A stretch of DNA of 41,417 bases, taken from contig JAQVER010000027.1 of NCBI GenBank assembly GCA_028697885.1, positions 1 to 41,417 on the forward strand, given 5' to 3'. Below the pieces are notes generated by a model. That model saw only the letters and a list, made by a program, of their open reading frames with translations. It was not told the DNA's origin and ran no database searches. A program made the position numbers and the translations under genes. Source of the DNA: Desulfocapsaceae bacterium (GTDB lineage: Bacteria > Desulfobacterota > Desulfobulbia > Desulfobulbales > Desulfocapsaceae). Shown here piece by piece: positions 34,590 through 41,417 of this stretch (position 1 is the first letter of the stretch; each line of letters opens with the position of its first letter).

Positions 34590-35777
34590 ATGGATTATTC
34601 ACAATCTTTCACCGTTACTCAGCCAACCCGCATCCAGTTTGGTGTTGGCAGCATCAGCAGTCTGGGCAGAACTGTTCAGGATTTTAATGGCAGTAATGTT
34701 TTTCTGGTTATTGATCCAGGCCTGGTCAAGGCCGGGATTGCCAGTCAGATAACCGCCCCTCTGGATGCCGCTGCCATACCCTATACTCTTTATGACAATA
34801 TTGATCCCGAACCGGGCCTGAAACTCGCTGACAAAGGATACAAAATAGCAAAGTCCAAAGGCTGTGACTGCGTGATCGGGGCTGGTGGTGGTTCAGCCAT
34901 GGATGTGGCCAAGGCTGTGGCGATACTGCTCACCAATGGCGGCAAGGCTGCCGATTATCTCGGCCTTGACAAAATTCCAAACGCTGGTGCACCAAAGATC
35001 ATGATCCCAACTTCGGCTGGAACCGGCGCCGAAGTAACATTCACCGCCGTCTTTATCAATGAGAAGACAGGCTCCAAAGGCGGCATGAATGGCGCCCCGC
35101 TCTATCCGGAAGCAGCCATCCTCGATCCAGCGCTGACCCTCAGCCTGCCGCCTCAGGTCACTGCCTATACCGGTATCGATGCCCTCACCCATGCCCTTGA
35201 GGCCTACACTTCCAGCCAGGCCCATATCATCTCCGAAATGTATTCGCTGGAGGCCATCGACTTGATCAGCCGAAACCTGGCAAAGGCCTATGCCAACGGC
35301 ACTAACCTGGAGGCTCGTTCAGCCATGCTCATGGGCAGCCTTTTAGGCGGCAAAGCCCTGGCAACAGCCGGCGTCGGTCTGGTCCACGCCATGGCTTATC
35401 CCATGGGTGGCATGTTTGGCATAGCCCACGGTCTTGCCAACGCAGTGCTACTTCCTTATGTAGTTGAATACAACCTCATCGGCAACATGGAAAAATTTGC
35501 CGTTCTGGCCGGAGTTCTTGGTAAAAAAACAGAAGAGATGACAACCAGAGAAGCGGCAGAGCGATGCGTAGAGGCGCTGTTCGAATTAAACGCCGACGTG
35601 GGTATTCCGGCAACACTGCAAGATCTGGATATTCCAGTCGATCAACTCCCCGAAATGGCCAGGATAGCCTTAACCGTGACTCGTCCTGTTGAGAATAATC
35701 CCCGTAAACCAAGCCTGGACGATGTTATTAATATCTACCAGATGGCCTATGAAGGCAACAGTTCAATTTTATATTAA
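34590..35777 (+). CDS. Iron-containing alcohol dehydrogenase
   Basis: A 395-residue group III NAD(P)-dependent alcohol dehydrogenase. The N-terminal Rossmann-like half contains GAGGGSAMDVAKAVAILLTNGG (the GGGSxxD dinucleotide motif) and IMIPTSAGTGAEVT. The C-terminal helical half holds the metal site: DALTHALEAYTS gives an Asp/His pair, and HAMAYPMGGMFGIAHGLANA gives two further histidines. Such enzymes act on ethanol, butanol, 1,3-propanediol or similar; the sequence alone does not choose. No Shine-Dalgarno is visible before ATG 34590, which follows a pyrimidine-rich leader resembling that of hisHF. A hairpin terminator follows, so it is a single-gene unit. Confidence 0.93.
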   Translation: MDYSQSFTVTQPTRIQFGVGSISSLGRTVQDFNGSNVFLVIDPGLVKAGIASQITAPLDAAAIPYTLYDNIDPEPGLKLADKGYKIAKSKGCDCVIGAGGGSAMDVAKAVAILLTNGGKAADYLGLDKIPNAGAPKIMIPTSAGTGAEVTFTAVFINEKTGSKGGMNGAPLYPEAAILDPALTLSLPPQVTAYTGIDALTHALEAYTSSQAHIISEMYSLEAIDLISRNLAKAYANGTNLEARSAMLMGSLLGGKALATAGVGLVHAMAYPMGGMFGIAHGLANAVLLPYVVEYNLIGNMEKFAVLAGVLGKKTEEMTTREAAERCVEALFELNADVGIPATLQDLDIPVDQLPEMARIALTVTRPVENNPRKPSLDDVINIYQMAYEGNSSILY

Positions 35778-35796
35778 GAACATGCCTGTAAGAAAT

Positions 35797-35838
35797 ACCG
35801 GGGGCAGATCATCAATGTGCAGATAATCCGCCCCCGGT
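35797..35838 (+). terminator. Hairpin after the alcohol dehydrogenase gene
   Basis: ACCGGGGGC (35797-35805) pairs perfectly with GCCCCCGGT (35830-35838) around a 24-base loop; the inner AGAT/ATCC partly extends it. The following bases are only short of a T tract (TTACTTTCG), so termination efficiency is uncertain. Confidence 0.6.
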
Positions 35839-35917
35839 TTACTTTCGATACTTCCCTTGACGGCAAGAGACATCTCAACAACTGGTCTCAAATATTCTAA
35901 TTTTGTTCGGCAGGACT

Positions 35918-37225
35918 TTACCCCCTACCCACCCCCACATATTCAAACCCGGCAGCACGTAGTCTCTGAGGAGAATAGACATTGCGCAGATCAATAAACA
36001 AAGGTACCCGCATCAAAGATTTGATGCGTTCAAGATCAATCGCCCGGTATTGATTCCATTCAGTCATCAACACCAATGCATCGGCACCTGTGGCTGCCTC
36101 GTAGACGTTGTTGACATAAAAACATTCAGGAAATAATTTCCTGGCTTCTTCCATCCCTTGAGGGTCATGCGCCTGAATCCTTGCTCCTTTCTCATGCAAC
36201 GGAGGAAGGATACTGAGCGCAGGGGCATCACGGAGATCATCCGTTTCCGGCTTAAAGGTCAAGCCCAGTACTCCAATAGTTTTACCGGCTACATCTCCGC
36301 CAAGTGCCTCTCGAATCTTTTTGACCATGCCTGCCTTTTGAGCCGCATTGATCTCAACCGCCGCCGCAACCGACCTGGCAGACACACCATTTTCCTGAGC
36401 AATACGCAATAACGCCAGGGTATCTTTAGGAAAACAACTTCCTCCGAATCCAGGGCCGGGATGGAGAAATTTCCCACCGATACGTCCATCCAGCCCTATG
36501 GCCCTGGCAAGATCAACCACATCCGCTCCCACCTCTTCACAAAGATTGGCCATCTCATTAATAAAAGAGATCTTGATCGAGAGAAAGGCGTTTGCCGCAT
36601 ACTTGATAAGTTCGGCCGATTCGAGTCCGGTAAAAACAAAAGGCGTGGAAATGAGATAGAGGGGGTCGTAAATTTCTTTCATCACGGCTTGGGCAGCCAC
36701 CGATTCAGAACCAATGACGATACGATCCGGGCGCATAAAATCATTGATCGCAGCGCCTTCTCTTAAAAATTCAGGATTGGAAACTACATCAAAATCTGCC
36801 GTCGGATTTTCTTCCCTGATCAAGCGTGCAACCTGACGGGCAGTGCCGACTGGTACGGTACTCTTATCTATAATAACTGTATAACCAGTCAGATATGGTG
36901 CCAGTTCCCTTGCTGCGGCATATATATAAGTCAGATCTGCGTATCCATCACCACGCCGTGAGGTCGGAGTGCCCACCGCAAGAAAGACAGCAGAAGCGTT
37001 TTCGACACTGTCGGCCAATTCGGTCGTAAAGGCAAGGCGCCCCTCACTCACATTCTTCCGCACCAATTCCGCTAACCCGGGTTCGTAAATGGGAATTTTT
37101 CCTTCCAGTAATGAGTTTATCTTCCGGTCATCCTTATCCATACAAGTGATATGATGGCCAAATTCTGCGAGACATGCACCTGTCACCAGACCGACATACC
37201 CGGTTCCAATTATAGTAATTTTCAT
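35918..37225 (-). CDS. ugd: UDP-glucose 6-dehydrogenase
   Basis: A 435-residue NAD-dependent enzyme oxidising UDP-glucose to UDP-glucuronate for polysaccharide synthesis. KITIIGTGYVGLVTGACLAEFGH is the N-terminal Rossmann motif. VGTPTSRRGDGYADLTYI and VIIDKSTVPVGTA follow, and GPGFGGSCFPKDTLALL carries the catalytic cysteine. GLTFKPETDDLRDAPALSIL opens the C-terminal UDP-binding domain. The start ATG 37225 gives the standard N-terminus. There are no glycosyltransferase genes around it in the window, apart from a sugar-type aminotransferase at 37.8 kb that could act on nucleotide sugars. Confidence 0.95.
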   Translation of the reverse strand: MKITIIGTGYVGLVTGACLAEFGHHITCMDKDDRKINSLLEGKIPIYEPGLAELVRKNVSEGRLAFTTELADSVENASAVFLAVGTPTSRRGDGYADLTYIYAAARELAPYLTGYTVIIDKSTVPVGTARQVARLIREENPTADFDVVSNPEFLREGAAINDFMRPDRIVIGSESVAAQAVMKEIYDPLYLISTPFVFTGLESAELIKYAANAFLSIKISFINEMANLCEEVGADVVDLARAIGLDGRIGGKFLHPGPGFGGSCFPKDTLALLRIAQENGVSARSVAAAVEINAAQKAGMVKKIREALGGDVAGKTIGVLGLTFKPETDDLRDAPALSILPPLHEKGARIQAHDPQGMEEARKLFPECFYVNNVYEAATGADALVLMTEWNQYRAIDLERIKSLMRVPLFIDLRNVYSPQRLRAAGFEYVGVGRG

Positions 37226-37334
37226 AGAAGATTAATTTAACTCTATTCTTGATTAATAAATGACAGCACAAATTGATTATCAGGCCGGACAACGGACTAA
37301 TAAGTTATCAATTTTCCGCCAGAAAACACCAAAC

Positions 37335-37367
37335 TTGCACTTTTTATCATAATATGATATAAAGTGC
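37335..37367 (+). promoter_or_regulatory. Promoter embedded in a 31-bp palindrome upstream of the SleB-type gene
   Basis: TTGCAC (37335-37340) and TATAAA (37358-37363) with a 17-base spacer form a strong sigma70 promoter. The same bases are a near-perfect palindrome: GCACTTTTTATCAT (37337-37350) and ATGATATAAAGTGC (37354-37367), pairing 13 of 14 positions around AAT. This is the classic layout of an operator at which a dimeric repressor would block RNA polymerase. The gene starts 33 bp further on. Confidence 0.7.
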
Positions 37368-37400
37368 CATTATGAATCCAGACAATAATGGAGAAATAAA

Positions 37401-37760
37401 ATGACACTACTGGAAGGGCTTTTGTGGTTAACCCTGAACGTGTATCATGAGGCACGTTCAGAGCCACAGATCGGACAGATTGCCATTGCCCATGTAACTC
37501 TAAATCGGGCTATAAATAGAAAGATTTCCATCAAAGATGTGGTAACGCAACCATATCAATTCAGCTGGGTACGAAACAAATCTTTTATCCCTCACAATAT
37601 TCCTGTTTTTTTTCAATGTATGCAGTCTGCATATATTGCCCTCAACACCAATGATTTCACCGCAGGCGCAACCCATTACCACCTGAAGGATACAGAGCCG
37701 AAATGGTCTTCCAGCTTAACCTACCTCAATCAGTACGGCAGTCATAAATTTTACAGATAA
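37401..37760 (+). CDS. SleB-type cell wall hydrolase domain protein, no signal peptide
   Basis: A 119-residue protein consisting of just the hydrolase_2 (SleB catalytic) domain. LNVYHEARSEPQIGQIAIAHVTLNRA contains the catalytic glutamate (NxxxEAR context) and the conserved AxVxLNR helix. DVVTQPYQFSW matches the family's VI.qp.qFs segment. GATHYHLKDTEPKWSSS and HKFYR match the C-terminal GAxxYxxxxxxPxW ... HxFY pattern. Known relatives are lytic transglycosylases of spores or phage-like endolysins. GGAGAAATAAA precedes ATG 37401. It has no signal peptide, so it would need a holin, lysis or another route to reach peptidoglycan. Base composition is AT-richer than its neighbours. Confidence 0.8.
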   Translation: MTLLEGLLWLTLNVYHEARSEPQIGQIAIAHVTLNRAINRKISIKDVVTQPYQFSWVRNKSFIPHNIPVFFQCMQSAYIALNTNDFTAGATHYHLKDTEPKWSSSLTYLNQYGSHKFYR

Positions 37761-37819
37761 GTACTGAATCAATATCCGGCTCCTGACAATGCACCAACCT
37801 GATTTTTTAAAAAAAATCT

Positions 37820-39022
37820 TTATACCTTTGCCGCTTGATGCAGAGCTGTACTCATCTCCGCAAGTCTCTCTTCCGATATCTTTACAGGAATCGGATAGAC
37901 CAAAGTCCTACTAATCAATTCTGCTGAAGCAGGTAAAAGTTCCGGGTCATAGACGATTCTCCTTTTACCACCAGGCTCCTGAAACGGCCAACCACTTCTG
38001 GTAACGGTTGACCCAGCCAGTAAATGCTCCCACCGGGGATAAAAATGCCAACTGTTCTCGCCAAAATTTATGGCGCCGGCCTGGTTTTCAGTCAATACCT
38101 TATTTACCCGCTGGCAATGTTCACTACTGTCCAGGAAGAAACAGAAGAAGGTTGCGGAATCCCCTGCCTCATCAACAAGTTCTCTGAACTGCACGCCCGG
38201 AATAGCAGAAGCAGCCTCTTTCAAGGCAGCTTTAGTCCTTTTCTGGGCCTCAACCATGAAGTCAAGCTTGGCGAGTTGGGCAAGGCCAATGGCGCCCTGC
38301 AATTCCATCATCCGATAATTAAAACCGATAAAACGCCTGCTCTCTCCACCTCGGCCACCTGGATTAACCACATGGTCATGGCCATGGTCATGATATTCCG
38401 ACATGGTTCGCCATAACTGCTCATCAGCGGTAATTATCATGCCACCTTCGCCTGTGGTCATGGTCTTCACTGAATCAAAAGAAAAGGTGCCACAGGTGCC
38501 AAATGTGCCAAGATGCTGGCCGTTAATTCTCGCTCCGGCAGCCTGGGCCGTATCTTCAAGCACTGGAATACCATGCCTTGCAGCGATGGCAACAATCTCC
38601 TGAATCCGGGCCTGAGCACCCAACATATGAACAGGGATGATACACCGGGTCTTGGCACTAATCTTTTTTTCAAGATCGAGAGGGTCCATATTCAGGGTAG
38701 CATCCACCTCAGTAAATACAGGAATAGCACCGATATCAAGAATAGCCTCCCAAGTCGCAACAAAGGTAAACCCTTGAGTGATGACCTCGTCACCGGGACC
38801 GACACCGAGCGCGGCAAGGGCCACCTTCAGGGCCGCAGTTCCAGAGGTCACAGCCTGTCCGTAAGAAGTTCCGCAATAGGCGGCGAATTGTTTTTCAAAT
38901 TCAAGCACTTTATAAACACCCTTGCGCTGAGCTCCAAACTCATAACGAAAGAGAACACCTGTATCAAGGACATCCAAAATTTCTTTCTTCTCTTCTTCAC
39001 CAAAAATCTCAAAACCAGGCAT
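37820..39022 (-). CDS. DegT/DnrJ/EryC1/StrS-family PLP aminotransferase
   Basis: A 400-residue PLP enzyme of the sugar-aminotransferase family. AGGGAGG lies before ATG 39022. TSGTAALKVALAALGVGPGDEVITQGFTFVATWEAI, CIIPVHMLGAQARI and VLEDTAQAAGARINGQHLGTFG are family blocks. FSFDSVKTMTTGEGGMI places the PLP-binding lysine (SVK), and GFNYRMMELQGAIGLAQL follows. Members transaminate nucleotide-linked keto-sugars or make aminoglycoside and AHBA-type precursors. The C-terminal region (SWHFYPRWEHLL) contains substrate-side residues that do not identify the sugar. It ends an operon with panC and panD, an odd companion, 27 bp after panD. Confidence 0.9.
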   Translation of the reverse strand: MPGFEIFGEEEKKEILDVLDTGVLFRYEFGAQRKGVYKVLEFEKQFAAYCGTSYGQAVTSGTAALKVALAALGVGPGDEVITQGFTFVATWEAILDIGAIPVFTEVDATLNMDPLDLEKKISAKTRCIIPVHMLGAQARIQEIVAIAARHGIPVLEDTAQAAGARINGQHLGTFGTCGTFSFDSVKTMTTGEGGMIITADEQLWRTMSEYHDHGHDHVVNPGGRGGESRRFIGFNYRMMELQGAIGLAQLAKLDFMVEAQKRTKAALKEAASAIPGVQFRELVDEAGDSATFFCFFLDSSEHCQRVNKVLTENQAGAINFGENSWHFYPRWEHLLAGSTVTRSGWPFQEPGGKRRIVYDPELLPASAELISRTLVYPIPVKISEERLAEMSTALHQAAKV

Positions 39023-39049
39023 TGGCAGAACCTCCCTAAAAAAACAATC

Positions 39050-39412
39050 TTACTTGCTGAGTGTTTCTTTGATGGCATTATGCTCATCAAGAAGAACGAT
39101 AATTGGATGATACCCCGGCAACTCCTCTTCAACAGAGAGACCATAGGTGCAGATAATAATAATATCACCCACCATTCCCTTGCGCGCAGCAGCTCCATTC
39201 AAGCCGATCACTCCGGTTCCTGATGCTCCAACAATGGCATAGGTATCAAACCGCTCACCATTATTTGCATTATACACATGAACCCGCTCAAAAGGGACAA
39301 TCCCCACGGCATCCATTAAATCTTTATCTATAGTCAGGCTTCCCTCATAATTCAGGTCAGCTTCAGTGACGGTCGCCCGATGAAGCTTTGCCCTCAGCAT
39401 CTGTCGCAACAT
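39050..39412 (-). CDS. panD: Aspartate 1-decarboxylase
   Basis: A 120-residue pyruvoyl enzyme making beta-alanine from aspartate. MLRQMLRAKLHRATVTEADLNYEGSL is the family N-terminus. Self-cleavage between Gly24 and Ser25 (YEGS) creates the pyruvoyl cofactor on Ser25. ERVHVYNANNGERFDTYAI and GVIGLNGAAARKGMVGDIIIICTYG are the other conserved blocks. It lies 24 bp after panC on the same strand, so both halves of pantothenate precursor supply are co-transcribed. Confidence 0.96.
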   Translation of the reverse strand: MLRQMLRAKLHRATVTEADLNYEGSLTIDKDLMDAVGIVPFERVHVYNANNGERFDTYAIVGASGTGVIGLNGAAARKGMVGDIIIICTYGLSVEEELPGYHPIIVLLDEHNAIKETLSK

Positions 39413-39436
39413 GATTAACTATCTTCTTATTATTTA

Positions 39437-40294
39437 TTACAGTTCATAGAGTCTGGCATTATCTATCAGACGAACTCTTTCATTAACCTTCACCGCCAGG
39501 ATCAACCTGCTGTTCACCGTTACAGTTTCACAACGTTTAAGGCTGTCAGCATCAACAATTTCCACATAATCAACAACAAAGCCGGGAATCTGGTGGATAT
39601 GCTCCTCAAGTTCAGCACACAACTCAGCTGCCGACAGAGGTTGAATAGCGTTTTTCACCTTTTCCTGAGCAAAAATAATGGCACGATAAAGACAGAGCGC
39701 TCGTTCCTTTTCATCTTCCTGCAAGTAACTGTTACGTGAGCTCATGGCCAGGCCATTAGTTTCCCGGACAATGGGATGAGCAACAATATCTATCGACAGA
39801 TCCAGATCCCTGACCATACGCCTGATCACAGCCAGTTGCTGGAAATCTTTCTCACCAAAGACAGCCAGATGGGGCTGAGTCTGATGAAACAATTTCATTA
39901 CGACTGTGCAAACCCCATCAAAATGACCGGGCCGACTGGCTCCGCATAAGCCCAGACCAAGCTCCGCCACCCGAATAGTAGTTTGAAATCCGGCAGGATA
40001 CATGTCTGGAGCAGAGGGGGCATAAAGAACATCAATATCCTCACCGGCGGCAAGATCCATGTCTCTTTGCAGATCACGCGGATAGGCGGCAAGGTCTTCA
40101 CCTGGGCCAAACTGAATGGGATTGACAAACAGGCTGACCACAACCCTGTCAGCACTTTGTCGTACCTGACGCATCAAGGCCAGATGCCCAGCATGAAACC
40201 AGCCCATGGTTGGCACCAGGGCAATCTTCAGTCCCTGTCCCCTCCAACTGGCTGCAAGAGCTGTCATCTCCGACAGATCTTGAACCAGTTTCAC
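39437..40294 (-). CDS. panC: Pantothenate synthetase
   Basis: A 285-residue ATP-dependent ligase joining pantoate and beta-alanine. It starts with GTG at 40294, overlapping the stop of the TPR gene (GTGA). VPTMGWFHAGHLALMRQ carries the HIGH-like nucleotide motif. SLFVNPIQFGPGEDLAAYPRD, VVMKLFHQTQPHLAVFGEKDFQQL and IVRETNGLAMSSRNSYL (KMSKS-like loop) are diagnostic. The product needs panD's beta-alanine, encoded just downstream. Confidence 0.96.
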   Translation of the reverse strand: MKLVQDLSEMTALAASWRGQGLKIALVPTMGWFHAGHLALMRQVRQSADRVVVSLFVNPIQFGPGEDLAAYPRDLQRDMDLAAGEDIDVLYAPSAPDMYPAGFQTTIRVAELGLGLCGASRPGHFDGVCTVVMKLFHQTQPHLAVFGEKDFQQLAVIRRMVRDLDLSIDIVAHPIVRETNGLAMSSRNSYLQEDEKERALCLYRAIIFAQEKVKNAIQPLSAAELCAELEEHIHQIPGFVVDYVEIVDADSLKRCETVTVNSRLILAVKVNERVRLIDNARLYEL

Positions 40295-40986
40295 AGAACA
40301 GCCTTAAGTCTGGCGATTTTCTCATCAACCGCTATTTTAGCGGGATCATTCTGGTTCTGGCCGGTAAAAGTCGACAAGTACTCCTCATAAACAGCTATCG
40401 CCTCTTTCATATTTCCCTGAGCCTCATTTATTCTAGCCAGCCCGGTAAAGCCTTCCCCTTCATACCCCGCAATCTTTTGCAAAGCCTTATATTCGAGAAT
40501 TGCGGCATCAAAAGCACCAGCAGCCTCATTGGCCTGGGCCAGACCAAAGGTCAACAATGCAAAAAGAGGATTAGATGCATTTATCTTTTTGCGAACTGCC
40601 CCATATTGTTCAGCAGCCTCCTTGAATTTCCCGTCTTTCATCAACTCATGAGCAAGTTCGGCTTTGGCCCAATGCGCCGAAGGAGTTCCTGAATAATCAT
40701 TGGCCACGGCAACCAAGGCTTGATGTCTTTCTGGTACAGAAGTCTGCATAGCAACTGACAAAGCCGCTGATGCCTTTTGGATCCTATTTGAGCGATACGA
40801 ACTGTACAGAGTCAAACTGACAACCACCACTGCGACAACAATAGTTCCAATCTGCAGATTCTTTTTATTTTTTTTAACAAACCGGATAACAACAGGGGGT
40901 AGATTAAGATGCTCAAGCAATCCACTACTGTCGCTATAAGAACTCTCCTGGATCCGCTGTTTATCAAAGGCACTCTGTCCTGCCAT
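40291..40986 (-). CDS. Tetratricopeptide-like membrane-anchored protein (YfgM/DUF2133-like)
   Basis: A 231-residue protein with a cytoplasmic N-terminus of about 40 residues, one transmembrane helix (about 44-63, LQIGTIVVAVVVVSLTLYSSY) and a helical, alanine-rich outer part. Repeat-like text is visible: SGTPSAHWAKAELAHELMKDGKFKEAAEQYGAV, LFALLTFGLAQANEAAGAFDAAILEYKAL and EGFTGLARINEAQGNMKEAIAVYEEYL, three to four TPR units. This layout matches YfgM-type ancillary SecYEG/periplasmic chaperone-associated proteins, but the assignment is by architecture only. AAAGGAGGTTGGT gives a strong ribosome site. It leads the panC-panD-aminotransferase operon. Confidence 0.75.
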   Translation of the reverse strand: MAGQSAFDKQRIQESSYSDSSGLLEHLNLPPVVIRFVKKNKKNLQIGTIVVAVVVVSLTLYSSYRSNRIQKASAALSVAMQTSVPERHQALVAVANDYSGTPSAHWAKAELAHELMKDGKFKEAAEQYGAVRKKINASNPLFALLTFGLAQANEAAGAFDAAILEYKALQKIAGYEGEGFTGLARINEAQGNMKEAIAVYEEYLSTFTGQNQNDPAKIAVDEKIARLKAVL

Positions 40987-41253
40987 ACCAACCTCCTTTT
41001 GCTTTTTGCTTTACCTTTCCCCGCAAACATTTTAGGTTATTTCTTCTGAATATGAATTGTTCTATTTACTCGATAGCGTACATCATGTCCATTCCCAAAC
41101 TATAATAGTCTCGCAAAAAGTCTTTACATCGGCCAATCTGGCTCTAGCAGTCTCCAAATCACAATCGCACATCAGGTGAATTCAAGACGTTACAAAATAC
41201 CAGAGAATCGCTTAACTGCAGATCATCCACTCTTATCATTCTGATTTACTCCT

Positions 41254-41417
41254 ATGAAACCTTTTACCACAACACCTTCAGAATCGGCGATACTTACGGT
41301 CTCCCAGATCAGCCGATCAATCAGGAATCTCCTGGAGGGTGAATTCCGTTTTGTCAACATAAGCGGCGAGGTATCAAATCTTTCCCGCCCCTACTCCGGA
41401 CACAGCTATTTCACCCT
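41254..41417 (+). CDS. xseA: Exodeoxyribonuclease VII large subunit, N-terminal start (cut by window edge)
   Basis: The frame opens at ATG 41254 and runs off the window after 54 codons. LTVSQISRSIRNLLEGEFRFVNISGEVSNLSRPYSGHSYFTL is the OB-fold tRNA_anti-like N-terminal domain typical of XseA (family: sVSqLnrxikxxLExxFxxvwVxGEISNxxxxxSGHxYFtLKD). The catalytic part lies outside. It is divergent from the TPR-pan operon, with about 267 bp between starts in which I see no gene or clear promoter. Confidence 0.85.
   Translation, partial: MKPFTTTPSESAILTVSQISRSIRNLLEGEFRFVNISGEVSNLSRPYSGHSYFT

Noticed and set aside
37801..37818. GATTTTTTAAAAAAAATC palindrome between the SleB and aminotransferase genes
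   Set aside because: It is a pure A/T run with little stable pairing; it may help bidirectional termination but the evidence is too weak to annotate.

Overview
The window looks like chromosomal DNA from a strictly anaerobic deltaproteobacterium (Desulfobacterota), most like the Desulfobulbales sulfate reducers or sulfur disproportionators. This is inferred from gene content, not from a database match. The supporting genes are a periplasmic selenocysteine formate dehydrogenase, an anaerobic (Cbi-type) cobalamin pathway, the DUF39 route to homocysteine, DapL-type lysine/meso-DAP synthesis, an FmdE-family protein, LarE, small CxxCH cytochromes and a PhnD-domain hybrid kinase. No rRNA, tRNA or CRISPR was seen.

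Layout. 1-6.0 kb is visibly GC-richer than the rest. It holds the 3' end of an aldo/keto reductase, then fdnG (in-frame UGA read as Sec196, with a well-formed bacterial SECIS), fdnH, fdnI and fdhE. A decayed IS5-type transposase N-terminus follows at 6.2-6.5 kb and marks a compositional boundary. 6.6-10.0 kb is a co-directional group: an M23-like protein, a YaiI/YqxD protein, a TerC-family membrane protein, a geranylgeranyl-reductase-like flavoprotein and a membrane-anchored two-haem cytochrome. 10.1-15.4 kb (minus strand) holds a 1146-residue PhnD/PAS/histidine kinase/receiver hybrid, a DUF2062 protein and tsaD. moaA (plus) and pheA (minus) converge and overlap by 18 bp at 16.6 kb. A DUF39 homocysteine-biosynthesis gene overlaps a LarE-like PP-loop gene at 17.9-20.1 kb. 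HU follows with a textbook terminator, then the tightly packed cobalamin operon cbiD-cbiET-cbiF-cobA (20.8-24.5 kb), and FmdE behind its own promoter.

25.3-26.9 kb is a single-gene HisH-HisF fusion of the eukaryotic HIS7 type. After it come a YceI-like exported protein, a 690-bp gap with a possible decayed gene, a membrane GGDEF protein and pepN (all minus). dapL (plus) has a consensus sigma70 promoter and a long hairpin terminator. ispH, an iron-dependent alcohol dehydrogenase, ugd, a small SleB-type hydrolase with a promoter buried in a 31-bp palindrome, and a minus-strand operon TPR-panC-panD-DegT aminotransferase follow. The window ends inside xseA.

How the genes work together. Formate is oxidised in the periplasm and its electrons enter the quinone pool through FdnI; FdhE serves enzyme maturation. 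MoaA feeds molybdenum/tungsten cofactor to that enzyme. The cobalamin, homocysteine, lysine, phenylalanine, histidine, isoprenoid and pantothenate genes indicate a largely self-sufficient anaerobe. Sulfur-related genes (DUF39, LarE, and a sensor whose input domain resembles TtrS) fit a sulfur-metabolising lifestyle. The items most worth following up are the HIS7-type fusion, the DUF39-LarE pair with an unusual cysteine insertion, the palindromic promoter of the SleB gene and the GC boundary at the IS5 relic.
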